The notes below the pieces were generated by a model. The model saw nothing but the letters and a program-made list of their open reading frames with translations, did no database searches and had not been told where the DNA came from. Position numbers and translations under genes: made by a program. This document shows, piece by piece, positions 6,874 to 13,912 of a stretch of 19,812 nt of DNA. Origin of the DNA: Nanobdellota archaeon (GTDB lineage: Archaea; Nanobdellota; Nanobdellia; Pacearchaeales; GW2011-AR1); contig JAHIEH010000045.1 of NCBI GenBank assembly GCA_018901675.1, positions 1-19,812 of the forward strand, in the 5' to 3' direction. Positions within the stretch are counted from its first letter, which is position 1, and every line of letters starts with the position of its first letter.

Positions 6874-8460
6874 TTATTCAAAATCTAAAATTTTAATTGC
6901 CCCTGTTTTTAAATTGAGCATCGGCACCTTGCAAAAGTCCGGCTCATTTCCCATCTTTTCTTGAAAAGCAGTTTTGCTTTCCCAACAAGAGCTCGAAATT
7001 GTTAAAATATTGTTGTAATAAGAAACAGCGCTTTTGTGGGTATGCCCGGAAAAAAATATATCAGGGGCGGTTCTTATCAAAAAAGGATCAGTTTCAGAGG
7101 GAAAATATAAAGTTGATGCATGTGTTGGCGCAAGGTGCCGATTTTTCAGCAGATAAGCCATTAATAGTTCAGGTTTATGTATTGCTTTTTCTTTAACCAA
7201 TGAATTAATATTGTTCGCATAATAATGAAAAGAATATCCATGATAAGTTAAAACATTAAAACCAGAGAAATTTTCTTTTTTCGCAATATTAACATAGGAG
7301 GGATTTCCTGTGAGTATCACATTTTTAAGTTCATAAATCGGCCAGGCATATTTCTCATCAAGTAATGGCTGTGGTTCCATAATCCTCAATGCATCGTGAT
7401 TTCCTGGGGAGATGATTATTTTAATATCTTTTCTTATCTTATCAAGAAGCTCTGCCACTCGCCCATATTGCGATTCAACATCAGACAAAACTAAATCTTT
7501 CTCTTGTTCAGGATATATTCCTACTCCCGCAATTAAATCCCCCACCAAAAAAAGATATTTTATTTTCTGAACTTCAGGCGTATTTGGAAGCTTGCCGTTA
7601 AGATAATCTATAAACTTTAAAAAATTGGCTTCCATAAAGTTTTTCCCTCCAACATGCAAATCCCCGGTAAACAATGAGTATTCCTCTACAGGCGACTTTT
7701 TCCTTTCAAGCAGGATTGTCTCGGGGAAAAAGATATCATTAACAAAGACCATCTCTTTATTGATAGAAGAACATTTTATCCCTAACACCCCATCTAAAGG
7801 TGCATCTTCTGCTTTTTTAAACAACTCTGGTTTATTTTGATTAACGATCACAAGAATTTTTCCAGTTAAATCCTCCATTTCGAGTAAAAGGTTTTTGTTT
7901 TTTGTCAATCTCTTGCTGGAAACCATCCCAATTATGGAAATACCCTGCCTATTCCCTGAAATTTTATCTATAGAAACCAGATTAGTCAGTTCGCTCCTAT
8001 CCTGCAGAATATTTCTCATTTCAACAAACCTGCGCTTAAAATATTTAGTAAAATCTCCCACCTCTAATTTTTTTACTAATGCAGGGTAAGATGAAATAAT
8101 TTTAACACCTTCAATCTCTTGCAAAAAAGAGGATTTTTGGATTATCTCTGGTTCTTGTTCTGCCTGTACAGAGATTTCTTTCGAGATTTGAATGCTTAAT
8201 CCCAGTTGGATTTTCAGCTTTTCAATAATTTTCTGATTTTCATTAGGCAAAGTCAGTAAAATTTGGTTTATCTTTTCTTTATTTTCCTTAAAAAGAGCCC
8301 CGGTGATAATTTTCGTTTTTGTTTGCTGCCCGACTTTATCCAGAATAAGCTTGGCTGTTTCTGAATCTGCCGGCTCACTAAATAAGCTAAGAACATCTTT
8401 ATCGATTAAAATTCCTTTTTCTAGGCAAAATTTTAAAATTTCCTTTGAGTCGATATCCAT
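6874..8460 (-). CDS. polB: DNA polymerase D small subunit DP1 (3'-5' exonuclease)
   Basis: DP1 is the proofreading and structural partner of DP2 in polymerase D. The 528-aa protein has an N-terminal helical region (1-60) that binds partners in the family, a variable Gln/Glu-rich linker (about 95-110), an OB fold near 170-240 (RQGISIIGMVSSKR), and a calcineurin-like phosphoesterase domain. All metal-site motifs are visible: GDLHVG (266-271), GDL (308-310), GNHD (353-356), YHG with H407, and GHTH (472-475). The nuclease therefore looks active, unlike eukaryotic B subunits that lost these residues. The gene lies 29 nt after orc1/cdc6 on the same strand, the same neighbourhood as in Pyrococcus, and is probably cotranscribed with it. 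Confidence 0.96.
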   Translation of the reverse strand: MDIDSKEILKFCLEKGILIDKDVLSLFSEPADSETAKLILDKVGQQTKTKIITGALFKENKEKINQILLTLPNENQKIIEKLKIQLGLSIQISKEISVQAEQEPEIIQKSSFLQEIEGVKIISSYPALVKKLEVGDFTKYFKRRFVEMRNILQDRSELTNLVSIDKISGNRQGISIIGMVSSKRLTKNKNLLLEMEDLTGKILVIVNQNKPELFKKAEDAPLDGVLGIKCSSINKEMVFVNDIFFPETILLERKKSPVEEYSLFTGDLHVGGKNFMEANFLKFIDYLNGKLPNTPEVQKIKYLFLVGDLIAGVGIYPEQEKDLVLSDVESQYGRVAELLDKIRKDIKIIISPGNHDALRIMEPQPLLDEKYAWPIYELKNVILTGNPSYVNIAKKENFSGFNVLTYHGYSFHYYANNINSLVKEKAIHKPELLMAYLLKNRHLAPTHASTLYFPSETDPFLIRTAPDIFFSGHTHKSAVSYYNNILTISSSCWESKTAFQEKMGNEPDFCKVPMLNLKTGAIKILDFE

Positions 8461-8489
8461 AATTATAAATCCGATAATTTTAATTAAGA

Positions 8490-9701
8490 TTAATTGTAAT
8501 TCAGAGAATCTTTGATTATCTTCTTTACTTCTTCCATAATTTTATTATTAATCGCCAATTTAATCTCCCTCATACGCCCGCCCCTTCCTTTAGATATAAC
8601 CGTTACATTGATTATTCCCAGCATATCAAATTCTTGAACAATATCTCCTACTCTTCTCTGAGTTAAAATTTCAGTGTTGTTGGTTTTACAAACCTCCTGA
8701 TATAGGTTATAAACATCTCCTGTGAAGATTGGCTCTTTTTTTTGGCTTTCTGAAAGCTTGATTATTGAGAGTAAAACAAGTTGGAATTGTTTCGGTTCTG
8801 TCTTAACTACATCTAATATCTTGTCTCTTTCAATTTTGTTATTTGCTTCGTCTATATGCTTTAATAACACTCTTTTAGAACCATCTCTCTCTGCAAGCTC
8901 TCCTGCGACCCTGAGTAGGTCAAGAGCCCTTCTTGCATCTCCGTGCTCCCTAGCCGCAAAGGCAGCACATTTAGCAACCACCCCTTCTTCTAACACCCCC
9001 TTTTTAAAAGAATTTTCAGCTCGGTTATTCAAAATGTCCTGTATTTGCAATGCATTATAAGGAGGGAATACTAATTCTTCTTCAGAAAGAGAGCTTTTTA
9101 TCCTTGGGTCCAAACTATCTAAAAAGGTAAGATCATTGCTTATTCCAACAATACAAATTTGTGCATTAGACAATTCTGAATTAAGCCGGGTCAGATTGTA
9201 CAAAAAGTTGTCAGAGATTTTCTTTACTGCCTGGTCAATCTCATCAAATATCAGAACAATCAACTGTTTCTCTTTGTCTATTATTTCTATAAACTTGCTA
9301 TAAACAGATTCTGTAGGAAGGCCGGTAGTGGGAATTTCCCCACCCAACTTACGGATTAATTCTGCTAAAATTCTATATTCAGTATCCGAAACCTTTCTAA
9401 GCTTGCAGTTCAGGTATTTTATTTTTAGTTGAAAATCAGCATCTTTTTTAGACCTCTTCAACAGCTCTTCTTGAACATATTGTATAGACAGGGTTTTTCC
9501 TGTTCCGGTTTTTCCATAAAGGAATAGGTTGCTTGATCTTTCCCCCCTCAAAACAGGAGCTAAGATAGAAGCGATTTGTTTTATTTGTTCTTCTCTATGT
9601 AGGATTGTATCTGGTTTATAATTAGATTGCAAAACGGACTTATCTTTAAAAATTCCATTCCTATCAAACGAATCAAAAATTTTATCTATTTCTAATCCCA
9701 T
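8490..9701 (-). CDS. cdc6: Orc1/Cdc6 replication initiator
   Basis: This 403-aa AAA+ ATPase marks and helps open the replication origin and loads MCM helicase. Walker A is GKTGTGKT (63-70), Walker B IFDEID (151-156), sensor 1 Asn is at 189 (VGISND), the arginine-finger-like segment DPRIKSSL begins at 198, and sensor 2 is GDARRALDLLR (254-264). The C-terminal part (about 305-400) is the winged helix that contacts origin repeats. The ATG at 9701 is preceded by a TATA-like stretch about 27 nt upstream that abuts an ORB-like element at 9729-9761, so the protein may repress its own promoter. It heads the cluster with DP1 and DP2 and faces away from the AT-rich origin region. Confidence 0.96.
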   Translation of the reverse strand: MGLEIDKIFDSFDRNGIFKDKSVLQSNYKPDTILHREEQIKQIASILAPVLRGERSSNLFLYGKTGTGKTLSIQYVQEELLKRSKKDADFQLKIKYLNCKLRKVSDTEYRILAELIRKLGGEIPTTGLPTESVYSKFIEIIDKEKQLIVLIFDEIDQAVKKISDNFLYNLTRLNSELSNAQICIVGISNDLTFLDSLDPRIKSSLSEEELVFPPYNALQIQDILNNRAENSFKKGVLEEGVVAKCAAFAAREHGDARRALDLLRVAGELAERDGSKRVLLKHIDEANNKIERDKILDVVKTEPKQFQLVLLSIIKLSESQKKEPIFTGDVYNLYQEVCKTNNTEILTQRRVGDIVQEFDMLGIINVTVISKGRGGRMREIKLAINNKIMEEVKKIIKDSLNYN

Positions 9702-9722
9702 TTTTTATATTACCTTCATTTT

Positions 9723-9733
9723 TATTTTTATAG
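9723..9733 (-). promoter_or_regulatory. TATA box of orc1/cdc6, overlapping an ORB-like site
   Basis: CTATAAAAATA on the minus strand is 22-32 nt before the ATG at 9701. Its upstream end overlaps the left ORB-like element, suggesting that initiator binding could block transcription. Confidence 0.5.
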
Positions 9734-9761
9734 ACACACACGTTCATTTCTTATGGAAAAG
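9729..9761 (-). promoter_or_regulatory. ORB-like origin recognition element, left
   Basis: Aligned without gaps to the reverse complement of 10161-10193, 25 of 33 bases agree. The core CATTTCTTATGGAAAA and an ACACACAC tract (complement of the G/T string) are retained. It points away from the AT-rich core, so the two elements form an inverted pair. Confidence 0.7.
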
Positions 9762-9841
9762 ATACTAAAAACAAAAATGCCAACGATAAAAAATGTTTTT
9801 CTTTTATAAACTATTCTAACTACTAATAAAAGAGAACGCCA

Positions 9842-9857
9842 TGATTTCTAGTGGAAA
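9842..9857 (-). promoter_or_regulatory. Mini-ORB-like core
   Basis: TGATTTCTAGTGGAAA matches the reverse complement of the right ORB core at all but the three central bases. The G-string part is weak, so this resembles a mini-ORB. Confidence 0.5.
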
Positions 9858-10046
9858 TTGTATACTTATGAGTAATGATCTTGCAATCAAGTTATTATTA
9901 ATGCATAATTAAAGAAAATATCCTTAATTTGATATGTTAAGAATTGATGTTTTTGAAGTCTTATTAATTAAAGTAGGGAATTTGAATAAAAAACAATTCA
10001 TAGCATATATTATGTGTCTGATTCTTGAGTATTTCTAACAACCTTA

Positions 10047-10140
10047 ATAATGAATATATTATATATTATATATTATATATATTATATATTATATATATTA
10101 TATTATATATAATTTTATAATTAAAATAAAAATTAAAAAA
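10047..10140. repeat. AT-only repeats: candidate DNA unwinding element
   Basis: Overlapping TATATATTATATATTA-type repeats (about 10053-10110) followed by A-rich sequence; G and C are almost absent. It lies between the inverted ORB-like sites, closer to the right one. Confidence 0.65.
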
Positions 10141-10160
10141 ATTAAAAAATCCTTTTTAAA

Positions 10161-10193
10161 TGTTTCCAGAGGAAATCAAAGGGTGTGTGTATA
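10161..10193 (+). promoter_or_regulatory. ORB-like origin recognition element, right
   Basis: TTTCCAGAGGAAATCAAAGG followed by GTGTGTGT closely resembles the archaeal ORB consensus: a TTCCAGTGGAAAC-type dyad followed by AAAGGGG. This is the best ORB match in the window. Confidence 0.75.
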
Positions 10194-10338
10194 TTACTCC
10201 TCTATAACTTAACTTAACAAACAACCCAAAAACCATATTGGTATATAATAGGCTTAAAAATAATATAAAATATCCCTATTTTGCCCCAAAATTAGGCCTA
10301 ATTATATACTCTTAAATGTAGTTGATTTTATAGATAAA

Positions 10339-10347
10339 TTTATAAAT
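10339..10347 (+). promoter_or_regulatory. TATA box for the PRC-barrel gene
   Basis: AAATTTATAAATTA at about 10336-10349 is centred about 25 nt before the ATG at 10368, consistent with a leaderless transcript for the 10368-11068 gene pair. Confidence 0.5.
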
Positions 10348-10367
10348 TATTCTATTTTCAACTTGTT

Positions 10368-10628
10368 ATGGTAAGTGAAAAAAATCCATTTAGTTCAATT
10401 TTGGGTAAGATGATTGTTACTAAAGAAGGTAAAAGACTTGGTTTTGTTAAAGACGTAACATTTGAAACGAAATCTGGGGAATTAATTAATCTTATAGTAA
10501 AAGATGCTACCCCTTATACTAAAAACCTTAATTTGGAAAGGACCAAATCTGATGAATTACTCGTACCTTACAGCTCAATTATCTCCATAGCTGATTTTGT
10601 CATAGTATCCGAGGAAGATTTAATCTAA
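10368..10628 (+). CDS. PRC-barrel domain protein
   Basis: The 86-aa protein is essentially one PRC-barrel: LGKMIVTKEGKRLGFVKDV, then a beta-rich core GELINLIVKD and a closing LLVPYSSIISIADFVIV. PRC-barrels are small beta-barrels used in RNA processing (RimM) and photosynthetic reaction centres. In haloarchaea, stand-alone PRC-barrel proteins CdpB1/CdpB2 bind SepF in the cell-division apparatus, and that is the most attractive role here, though it is inference. It is the first gene on the right side of the putative origin and is followed after 11 nt by the next gene, probably in one transcript. The start has a TATA box at leaderless spacing. Confidence 0.8.
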   Translation: MVSEKNPFSSILGKMIVTKEGKRLGFVKDVTFETKSGELINLIVKDATPYTKNLNLERTKSDELLVPYSSIISIADFVIVSEEDLI

Positions 10629-10639
10629 TTTTATTCAAA

Positions 10640-11068
10640 ATGAGGCTAATTGGTTTTAACTTTAATAAAATAAGTATAGAAAAAAAAGCAGAAGAATTAT
10701 CTTCTGATTTAAAGATAAAGTCTAATCTGGATGTCTTATCTATAGAAAAAATCGACATCGGGCTTTCAAAAGAAAAAGAAGAGTCTTTGTTGGTGAAATT
10801 TTCTTATATTATCAATTATGACCCAAACATCGCTGTAATTGACCTAAATGGGTTGATAATCATCTCTTTAGACTCGAAAATAGCAAAAGATCTTTTACAG
10901 AAATGGAAGAAGAAAACAATTCCAGAGGAAATTCGTGTTTCCTTGTTTAATATTATTCTAAGAAAGGTTAATGTTAAGGCTTTAGAATTAGAAGATGAGA
11001 TGAATCTTCCTTTGCACGTCCCCTTACCAAGGATAAAAGGGGAGAATACCCCTCAAGATAAGGCATGA
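10640..11068 (+). CDS. Conserved archaeal hypothetical protein, 142 aa
   Basis: I have no firm functional assignment. The protein begins MRLIGFNFNKISIEKKAEE, has alternating strands (LLVKFSYIINYDPNIAVIDL, NGLIIISLDS), then KDLLQKWKKKTIPEEIRVSL and ends with ELEDEMNLPLHVPLPRIKG. The pattern of a beta sheet with one or two helices and a conserved acidic/Pro tail (LPLHVPLPRI) looks like a widespread family of small archaeal proteins, distantly reminiscent of SecB-type folds, but that comparison is from memory and weak. It follows the PRC-barrel gene by 11 nt and is likely cotranscribed with it. It has no signal peptide or membrane segment. Confidence 0.7.
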   Translation: MRLIGFNFNKISIEKKAEELSSDLKIKSNLDVLSIEKIDIGLSKEKEESLLVKFSYIINYDPNIAVIDLNGLIIISLDSKIAKDLLQKWKKKTIPEEIRVSLFNIILRKVNVKALELEDEMNLPLHVPLPRIKGENTPQDKA

Positions 11069-11311
11069 TTATAATTCTTTGCAATATTCCTTAACTTTAT
11101 TTATCCCCCCTTACTATGGTTATTGTTCGAACTTTAGGGCTCCTTATCATAAATAAAATTTAACTCCTAGAATTCTGGCCATTTCTATAATTCCCAGGTC
11201 TCCAATAACTAATAACTATGGGGATATAATTCTCAAAATATTCAAGAACAACTAATTGATATTGAGAATAACAGATTATCCCTCAAAAACTAGTGATTGG
11301 CATAAACAAAA

Positions 11312-11319
11312 CTTATATA
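11312..11319 (+). promoter_or_regulatory. TATA box that decides the start of the winged-helix gene
   Basis: CTTATATAAA ends 23 nt before the ATG at 11343. This supports that ATG rather than the in-frame TTG at 11256, which would lie upstream of the promoter. Confidence 0.6.
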
Positions 11320-11342
11320 AACTAATACCGAATAACTCTCTT

Positions 11343-11609
11343 ATGAAGATATCTAAAGAGAAAAAAGATAGAATCTCAGAACAAATCTTAGCTTTACTTT
11401 ATTCAAAATCCCCTCAGGCCATTTTTACTTCCCATATAGCTAGGGAGATAGCTCGTGACGAAGAATTCACTAAAAAGATTCTTATAACACTAAAAGACAA
11501 AAATCTTATAAAAGAAATAAAGAAAAGTCCAAAGGGCAAGACATACTCTAAACGATCTAGGTGGGTTATGGGTGAGTTAGTTTATGACGCATACAAGAAC
11601 CACCAATAA
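11343..11609 (+). CDS. Small winged-helix DNA-binding protein
   Basis: From the ATG at 11343 the product is 88 aa, starting MKISKEKKDRISEQILALLY. It has a winged-helix layout: helix ISEQILALLYSKSP, the HTH segment FTSHIAREIARDEEFTKKIL with recognition helix near residues 32-45, then a wing-like basic stretch KEIKKSPKGKTYSKRSRW and a final helix. Similar short wHTH proteins are common in DPANN archaea, where they are presumed transcription regulators. The open frame extends upstream to a TTG at 11256, but the TATA box at 11312-11319 argues for the shorter, leaderless form. The target is unknown; it stands alone between two T-rich gaps. Confidence 0.72.
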   Translation: MKISKEKKDRISEQILALLYSKSPQAIFTSHIAREIARDEEFTKKILITLKDKNLIKEIKKSPKGKTYSKRSRWVMGELVYDAYKNHQ

Positions 11610-11644
11610 ATATCTCAATAGTTATATTCAGTCATCTTAAACTT

Positions 11645-11652
11645 TTTATACT
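11645..11652 (+). promoter_or_regulatory. TATA box for the 229-aa coiled-coil/HTH gene
   Basis: CTTTTTATACTTATAAG places a TATA element 20-27 nt before the ATG at 11672, again leaderless spacing. Confidence 0.5.
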
Positions 11653-11671
11653 TATAAGTGCTAGACTTAAA

Positions 11672-12361
11672 ATGGACCTAATAAAAGAGGCATTTCAAAA
11701 AATAAAAGAAGAGATGATATCCTTAAAACAAGATATCAATCTTTTGAAATTAACTCTAATGGAATTAAACCAAGAAATAACCAATATTAATCAAAAATTA
11801 GCTACAGAGTCCCATAGTTTAGGGGATAAACCCACTCCCACAATTCCCACACATCCTAGTATAAATTCAGCATTCCCAACACAGATTCCCACACATCACC
11901 CTACTTTAGACGCCCTAAGGGGGCTAAAAACAGGTACTTCCACAGGAAACGAAGGGGTTCCAACAGACAAACAGACAGACAAACAGACAGACCAACACAT
12001 GATTTTTAATCAAGAATTTGAGAAAAATTCCATTGAGCAAGCTTCAGAAATCTTATCTTCTCTAGATAATATAAAAAAAGAGATTAGATTAAAATTTAAA
12101 CGACTTACTGAACAGGAGATACTGGTCTTTTCTACCCTCTATCAATTAGAGGATGAATATGGGTATGCTGATTACAAGTCTATCTCTAATAAATTAAAAC
12201 TTAGTGAAAGCTCTATAAGAGATTACATAGGCAAGATCATAAAAAAAGGAATCCCCGTCGATAAAAAGAGAATAAATAACAAAAACATTCAGTTGTCCAT
12301 CTCTTCTAACCTTAAAAAAATCACATCTTTAGACACAATTCTCAAACTTAGGGATATCTAA
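11672..12361 (+). CDS. Coiled-coil / repeat-linker / helix-turn-helix protein, 229 aa
   Basis: The N-terminal 45 residues form a heptad-like coiled coil (IKEEMISLKQDINLLKLTL). A Pro/Thr/His-rich linker follows (about 48-110), ending in TDKQTDKQTDQ, encoded by a 12-bp tandem repeat. Residues 135-215 look like a winged helix: LTEQEILVFSTLYQLEDEYG then DYKSISNKLKLSESSIRDY as the HTH, and a basic wing. A multimeric DNA-binding regulator or chromosome-organising protein near the origin is plausible, but the function is unknown. The gene at 12652-13269 has the same three-part plan including a linker of four-residue repeats, so they look like paralogues arranged tail to tail. Confidence 0.72.
   Translation: MDLIKEAFQKIKEEMISLKQDINLLKLTLMELNQEITNINQKLATESHSLGDKPTPTIPTHPSINSAFPTQIPTHHPTLDALRGLKTGTSTGNEGVPTDKQTDKQTDQHMIFNQEFEKNSIEQASEILSSLDNIKKEIRLKFKRLTEQEILVFSTLYQLEDEYGYADYKSISNKLKLSESSIRDYIGKIIKKGIPVDKKRINNKNIQLSISSNLKKITSLDTILKLRDI
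11964..11992 (+). repeat. 12-bp tandem repeat in the linker-coding part
   Basis: CAGACAAACAGA is repeated twice plus five bases, giving the TDKQ repeats. Its length, a multiple of three, lets copy number change without a frameshift. Confidence 0.7.
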
Positions 12362-12651
12362 TTAAGTTAAACGCTTCACCGAATAAGACAAAGTTCTTAC
12401 TATCCTCCTATTTACACTTTCAATTTTTAAACACAATCTATTCAAATTTTAACTTTTTAAGCTCTAATAAGCCAAAATTTTAGTTATTCCCTTACGTTCA
12501 CTTAATATTTCCCTATTAAAACCCCTCACTTTTGGCTTCCCAAACAATTTTTAGTCTACCAAAGACTCTCTTTTTATAGTTTTTATCTATTTTTCTGCAT
12601 TTTTCTAATATTTTTAACTCTCACTTTTTGTTTTTTATGGCTATTTTTACC

Positions 12652-13269
12652 CTATTTTTGCTCATTTTTCGCCTTTTTTATAGGTTTAACTCTCACTTTT
12701 GTCTTTTTTAAGAGTATTTCTTTAATATACTCTGGTATAAACACTCTCTTTTTGCCATTCTTCTCAATCATCTCTTCAATCAATCCCTCACTTTTGTGTT
12801 TTATATTGTTTATCTGGTTTCGTATGGTGGATATTTCTTTGCCCAACATTGTTGCCAGATCATCATAACTCAATTTCATTTCTGTATTTAACAATATCCA
12901 TAACAATGCTCTTTCAGTTACTGAAAATTGGTCTAATTTAGGTGTCTGGTCAGCCATCTGGTCAGCTGTTTGGTCAGCGTAAACAGCCACCCGTTTATTA
13001 GTCAGCTGTTTAGACAGCCTGAATCCACCACTGGGTCTTAGATTTCCGAGAAGAGAAACTACATTTTTCATCCCATCAACTTCTTCTTTTACCGACGACA
13101 AAACAGCCCTTATCTCTTCAATATCATTTTTAATCAAACTTTTTTCAGAATTAAGGTGATTAACCCATTTGTTAATATTATCTAAGTCTTTTTTTACATT
13201 CTCAAAACTTCTCTTTGTGTCATCTTTTATCTTTTCCGCCTCTTTTTTACCAAAAAACCATCCAAACAT
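12652..13269 (-). CDS. Coiled-coil / repeat-linker / helix-turn-helix protein, 205 aa
   Basis: I start it at the ATG at 13269 (MFGWFFGKKEAEK); an in-frame TTG five codons upstream is less likely because a TATA-like TTTTTAAACC is centred about 25 nt before the ATG. The N-terminal third is charged coiled coil (about 15-75), followed by a linker with ADQT/ADQM repeats (around 100-120) and a winged helix: FSVTERALLWILLNTEMKLSYDDLATMLGKEISTIRN. The basic tail KTKVRVKPIKKAKNEQK ends the protein. Architecture matches the 229-aa protein at 11672. The repeat-coding DNA contains several RGTCAGC motifs that also occur in the palindrome upstream of the promoter, which could mean autoregulation. Function is otherwise unknown. 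Confidence 0.72.
   Translation of the reverse strand: MFGWFFGKKEAEKIKDDTKRSFENVKKDLDNINKWVNHLNSEKSLIKNDIEEIRAVLSSVKEEVDGMKNVVSLLGNLRPSGGFRLSKQLTNKRVAVYADQTADQMADQTPKLDQFSVTERALLWILLNTEMKLSYDDLATMLGKEISTIRNQINNIKHKSEGLIEEMIEKNGKKRVFIPEYIKEILLKKTKVRVKPIKKAKNEQK
12946..12981 (-). repeat. 12-bp imperfect tandem repeat in the linker-coding part
   Basis: Three units (plus-strand CTGGTCAGCCAT, CTGGTCAGCTGT, TTGGTCAGCGTA) encode the ADQ repeats. Each carries GGTCAGC. Confidence 0.7.
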
Positions 13270-13287
13270 ATTATTATTCAGCAAATA

Positions 13288-13300
13288 AGGTTTAAAAATC
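13288..13300 (-). promoter_or_regulatory. TATA-like box for the 205-aa coiled-coil/HTH gene
   Basis: GATTTTTAAACC on the minus strand is centred about 25 nt before the ATG at 13269 and supports that start. Confidence 0.45.
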
Positions 13301-13390
13301 TTTTGTTTTTCGACGCTAAACCCCTTATTTTATTCAGTAAATATTCAATCTCTACCTCTAAAAAACACCCTCGAAATACCTTAAAATCAT

Positions 13391-13466
13391 AGCCATCTAA
13401 GCAAAAAAAAACTTTAGTCAGGCTGACTAAATCACTTTAAACACCCTTAGTCAGCCTTAGATGGCC
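13391..13466. repeat. Nested inverted repeats, possible operator
   Basis: Outer arms GCCATCTAAG (13392-13401) and CTTAGATGGC (13456-13465) enclose the near-perfect palindrome TTTAGTCAGGCTGACTAAA (13413-13431, 9-base arms) and a further TTAGTCAG copy (13448-13454). It lies about 95-170 nt upstream of the 205-aa HTH gene promoter. It can form a cruciform or bind a dimeric regulator. Confidence 0.55.
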
Positions 13467-13547
13467 AAAAATAGCATCGCATATATTAACCCGGTTATTC
13501 ATTTAATCATAAAATAGTGCCCAATAATCTTAGTTTAACTCTAACTT

Positions 13548-13566
13548 CACTTAGCCAACCTAAGTG
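13548..13566. repeat. Small hairpin CACTTAG/CTAAGTG
   Basis: CACTTAGCCAACCTAAGTG has 7-base arms and loop CCAAC. A similar hairpin with arms CTAAG/CTTAG and loop CTAAC lies at 14554-14568, so the arms differ but still pair. Confidence 0.5.
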
Positions 13567-13609
13567 CACAAACCCCGGGATAAACTAAAGAAATTAGCAA
13601 AAAAATTTC

Positions 13610-13861
13610 TTATGTCCATAAATTGAAACCACATTTTTTAAGATGTGGTCTCTTTGAATTTAGTTGTTTCAATTTGGGATCATCATAAAACCCCCACGAA
13701 CAAACCACACCTTAAAAGGTGCGGTAAACGAGAGGGTTTTTTTGATGTCAAGAATGCTTTGCGAAAACTGCATCTTTTGGGATGTAGATAATCCTTCTTG
13801 AGCATATAAACGTCAAAACAAACCTCCCTCTTTAAGGGGGGTAATCCAATGACTTTTTGAT
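13610..13861 (+). ncRNA. Hairpin array B: putative structured RNA, related to array A at 216-397
   Basis: No gene fits between 13270 and 13912. Four successive units each have an outer stem around an inner hairpin. Unit 1 (13610-13683): TATGTCCATAA, outer AAATTGAAAC/GTTTCAATTT, inner ACCACAT/ATGTGGT. Unit 2 (13686-13746): outer AAAACCC/GGGTTTT, inner ACCACACC/GGTGCGGT, then oligo-T and GAT. Unit 3 (about 13745-13804): outer TCAAGAA/TTCTTGA, inner CTGCATC/GATGTAG. Unit 4 (13812-13861): outer TCAAAA/TTTTTGA, inner CCTCCC/GGGGGG with a TTTAA loop. Units 1-2 align with array A with compensatory changes. The array ends 20-25 nt before the TATA box of the HAD gene. An RNA of unknown role or a palindromic mobile element would both fit. 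Confidence 0.5.
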
Positions 13862-13883
13862 TAACTAATCCGTAACAAAAAAT

Positions 13884-13890
13884 CTATAAA
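13884..13890 (+). promoter_or_regulatory. TATA box for the frameshifted HAD gene
   Basis: ATCTATAAAATC puts CTATAAA 23-29 nt before the ATG at 13913. Confidence 0.5.
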
Positions 13891-13912
13891 ATCATCCGGC
13901 ATAATATTATGT

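Larger units (their letters stand above)
9702..10367. other. oriC: Probable replication origin (oriC)
   Basis: This 666-nt gene-free region lies directly upstream of orc1/cdc6, the usual place of archaeal origins. It holds inverted ORB-like elements at 9729-9761 (minus) and 10161-10193 (plus), a third weaker core at 9842-9857, and between the outer two an extremely AT-rich stretch at about 10047-10140. The AT/TA-repeat section there is a natural DNA unwinding element. Divergent genes flank it, and TATA boxes for both lie at its edges. No protein-coding frame is credible in it. Confidence 0.85.

Noticed and set aside
8722..9060. 112-codon open frame antisense to orc1/cdc6
   Set aside because: Shadow of the conserved initiator gene; low-complexity Ser/Ala composition.
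10919..10934. ORB-like TTCCAGAGGAAATTCG
   Set aside because: It lies within a coding sequence, lacks the G-rich string, and is outside the AT-rich region; probably chance.
11256..11342. TTG start giving a longer winged-helix protein
   Set aside because: The TATA box at 11312-11319 lies inside this extension and is spaced for the ATG at 11343.
11964..11992. Possible CRISPR-like repeats
   Set aside because: The 12-bp units are contiguous, in frame and inside a coding region, with no spacers.
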